Source: an uncultured Paenibacillaceae bacterium
GTDB lineage: Bacteria; Bacillota; Bacilli; Aneurinibacillales; Aneurinibacillaceae
Reading direction: 5' to 3'
Length of the DNA stretch: 24,566 nt
Assembly: GCA_937874515.1 (NCBI GenBank)
Contig: CALNBV010000151.1
Coordinates: 1-24,566, forward strand
The notes below the pieces were generated by a model. The model was not told the origin of the DNA. It worked only from the letters and a program-made list of their open reading frames with translations, and made no database searches. Positions 23,351 through 24,566 of this stretch are shown here, one piece after another. Made by a program: the position numbers and the translations under genes. Position 1 is the stretch's first letter. The number at the start of each line of letters is the position of its first letter.

Positions 23351-23734
23351 TTGGCATTAAATCTCTATAAAATTAACGTTGCTGCAACCACAACAACAGA
23401 AGTGACTCCAACGGTGACGAGATTTTTTAATCTGACAACAGCTCCAACTGCAGCTGGTGCAACTTTAACCATTGATGCTGCCGACTTTTTCGATGATACT
23501 GGTGCAGCTGTTGTTACTCTTCCTACATTAGCTACCAATAACAGTTATATCAATGTTTTCATAAACGGCATTTTACAACAAAACGGAAACTCTACTTATA
23601 CCCCTGGTGCAACAGGTGTAGGTTCACTAGCCTTTGCCGTACCCGCAGGTGGAGAAGGAATTATAACTGACACAGCTGTAGTAGTAGAAGTTGTAAACTA
23701 CGCGCCTGCATCCACAACTACGGTGACAACCTAA
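23351..23734 (+). CDS. DUF4183-type protein, Thr/Ala-rich, probable spore-surface protein
   Basis: The 127-residue product begins at the TTG at 23351, behind a full AGGAGGTGA site; the GTG at 23342 lies inside that site. It has no signal peptide. The core SYINVFINGILQ matches SYMNLFVNAMLQ of the facing gene, so the two are related. The ends are rich in T and A (ATTTTEV at the start and STTTVTT at the end). The body has beta-strand-like, low-charge sequence. DUF4183 proteins are common in spore-forming bacilli and in spore-coat or exosporium gene groups; a role in an outer spore layer is inferred from that and from the neighbouring ger operon. The biochemical role is unknown. Confidence 0.78.
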   Translation: MALNLYKINVAATTTTEVTPTVTRFFNLTTAPTAAGATLTIDAADFFDDTGAAVVTLPTLATNNSYINVFINGILQQNGNSTYTPGATGVGSLAFAVPAGGEGIITDTAVVVEVVNYAPASTTTVTT

Positions 23735-23747
23735 TCACCCAAAAATT

Positions 23748-23778
23748 AAGGCAGAGCTTAGACTTTAAGCTCTGCCTT
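23748..23778. terminator. Bidirectional terminator of the DUF4183 pair
   Basis: AAGGCAGAGCTTA (23748-23760) and TAAGCTCTGCCTT (23766-23778) form a perfect 13-bp stem with a 5-nt loop. T runs on both sides let it end both converging transcripts. Confidence 0.92.
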
Positions 23779-23787
23779 TTTTTCTTT

Positions 23788-24141
23788 TTATGGTTGATAA
23801 ATCTTAATAAATTGCAACATAATTGTAACTCCTGACATAGGAATATCCTCAGACAAAAGAATGAGAACCCCATCATGGACATGATAAAGGGAAGGGGGCT
23901 GTAGCATAGCATTAACAAACAAATTCATATAAGAAACAGAATTGGGATCAAGAATATCTGAATGCCCATAACCAGGTACCTTATCTGCATTAGTATATAT
24001 TCTTTTAACACCGTCAGATAAAGCAGCATACAACAGGTTGTCTGCTTTTAACACGGTCGATGGGGGAGCTGGTGGTATAGGTACCCCTACAGGAAAGATA
24101 TCAGGACAACTTCTTGGCGGGAATGGGACCATTGGTATCAA
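23788..24141 (-). CDS. DUF4183 family protein, second copy
   Basis: A 117-residue protein with a proline-rich start (PMVPFPPRSCPDIFPVGVP) and a typical DUF4183 body: YAALSDGVKRIYTNADKVPG, YGHSDILDPNSVSYMNLFVN, AMLQP and a final IMLQFI. I start at the TTG at 24141 because AAAGGAGGGAGG lies just upstream; the ATG nine bases later is the alternative. It converges on the other DUF4183 gene across a shared terminator. No signal peptide. Probably also a spore outer-layer protein; this is based on family distribution, not on a motif with known function. Confidence 0.85.
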   Translation of the reverse strand: MIPMVPFPPRSCPDIFPVGVPIPPAPPSTVLKADNLLYAALSDGVKRIYTNADKVPGYGHSDILDPNSVSYMNLFVNAMLQPPSLYHVHDGVLILLSEDIPMSGVTIMLQFIKIYQP

Positions 24142-24249
24142 AACTCTGCCTCCCTCCTTTCATAGCTTCTTTAACAAAACTTATCTTACTATTATTTAAT
24201 TCAAATTGGATAACTTGGTACCAAAAATGGTTGCCTGTTTCACTGAAAT

Positions 24250-24279
24250 AAAGAAAACCGCTGACAAATGTCAACGGTT
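24250..24279 (-). terminator. Terminator of the histidine kinase gene
   Basis: On the minus strand AACCGTTGACA and TGTCAGCGGTT pair over 11 bases with one G-T(U) pair and a 2-nt loop, then TTCTTT. It begins directly after the TAG stop codon (24282-24280). Confidence 0.75.
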
Positions 24280-24566
24280 CTAATCATAACAATCAAAACG
24301 TTTAGGAAGCCGAATGGAGAAAGTAGTCCCTTCGTTTAATTTACTGCGGACGCTAATTTTCCCGCCATGGGCTGTCACAATATTTTTCGCAATGGATAAA
24401 CCAAGACCTGTCCCTGATTTTCCTCTTGTACGGGCTTTATCCCCTTTATAAAAACGTTCAAAGACAAAGGGCAAATCTTCAGGTGCAATCCCACTGCCTG
24501 TATCCGTCACTTCAATGGTGTAATACTGGTCATCATCCTGGGTCTTTAAGGTCACCTGGCCATTTT
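24280..24566 (-). CDS. Sensor histidine kinase, C-terminal ATPase end only
   Basis: The frame is open to the right edge, so the 5' part lies outside. About 95 residues are visible, from NGQVTLKTQ to the end. They show the HATPase_c boxes: G1 DTGSGI, F box FVFERFYKGD, G2 GTGLGLSIAK and the final GTTFSIRLP. This is the ATP-binding end of a two-component sensor kinase; the N box, histidine and sensor are outside. The spacing and wording are of the PhoR/WalK-like (HPK1) class, but the sensed signal cannot be known here. Confidence 0.92.
   Translation of the reverse strand, partial: NGQVTLKTQDDDQYYTIEVTDTGSGIAPEDLPFVFERFYKGDKARTRGKSGTGLGLSIAKNIVTAHGGKISVRSKLNEGTTFSIRLPKRFDCYD

Noticed and set aside
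1..24566. CRISPR arrays, tRNA/rRNA genes, insertion sequences, phage genes
   Set aside because: No regularly spaced repeats, no transposase or integrase sequence and no tRNA-like cloverleaf were seen by reading both strands.

Overview
This window looks like chromosomal DNA of a low-GC, endospore-forming Bacillota of the Bacillales type. The pointers are strong AGGAGG ribosome binding sites, consensus SigA promoters, a T-box leader, a three-gene GerA-type germinant-receptor operon, two DUF4183 genes, and a block (CPBP protease, short RecQ, YpbB, ferredoxin, then serA) that matches the Bacillus ypbD-recQ-ypbB-fer-serA neighbourhood from memory. A pyruvate/2-oxoacid:ferredoxin oxidoreductase suggests anaerobic or low-oxygen metabolism. 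I cannot name the genus. No tRNA, rRNA, transposon, prophage or CRISPR array is visible.

Layout. (1) 1-4088: the start of an exported protein leaving the window leftward, then a two-gene 2-oxoacid:ferredoxin oxidoreductase operon on the minus strand, as a gamma-delta fusion followed by an alpha-beta fusion, with a clear SigA promoter and a roughly 120-nt leader. (2) 4089-6660: an XPB-type helicase overlapping a thioredoxin-reductase-like flavoprotein, minus strand. (3) 6741-10053: ypbB, recQ and a CPBP membrane protease in tight overlap, minus strand. (4) 10156-13070: ferredoxin on plus, a cysteine-rich DUF1284 gene on minus, then serA behind a T-box leader with serine codons in the specifier region. 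(5) 13125-17914: single genes and a small operon: RCK-linked K+ channel, FAD-only mini-flavoprotein, HAD phosphatase (minus), SDR dehydrogenase, lipoprotein cyclophilin, hotdog thioesterase. (6) 17962-21804: gerA/gerB/gerC-type operon with a SigG-like promoter. (7) 21809-24279: a membrane-anchored glutamate-synthase-like FMN protein (minus) and a convergent pair of DUF4183 genes, probably spore-surface related. (8) 24280-24566: the C-terminal end of a sensor histidine kinase (minus).

How the parts fit. The oxidoreductase makes reduced ferredoxin from 2-oxoacids. The window also encodes a one-cluster ferredoxin, a TrxR-like protein with an unusual CPDC pair and no NADPH-binding arginines, and a FMN glutamate-synthase-like protein, so a ferredoxin-centred redox network is a reasonable hypothesis but is not proven here. 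The ypbB-recQ-XPB region is a DNA-processing cluster. The right end is a spore germination/spore surface neighbourhood. I found no clearly new multi-gene system; the most promising leads are the XPB-TrxR coupled pair, the FAD-only mini-flavoprotein, the YpbB/RecQ split, and the DUF4183 pair.
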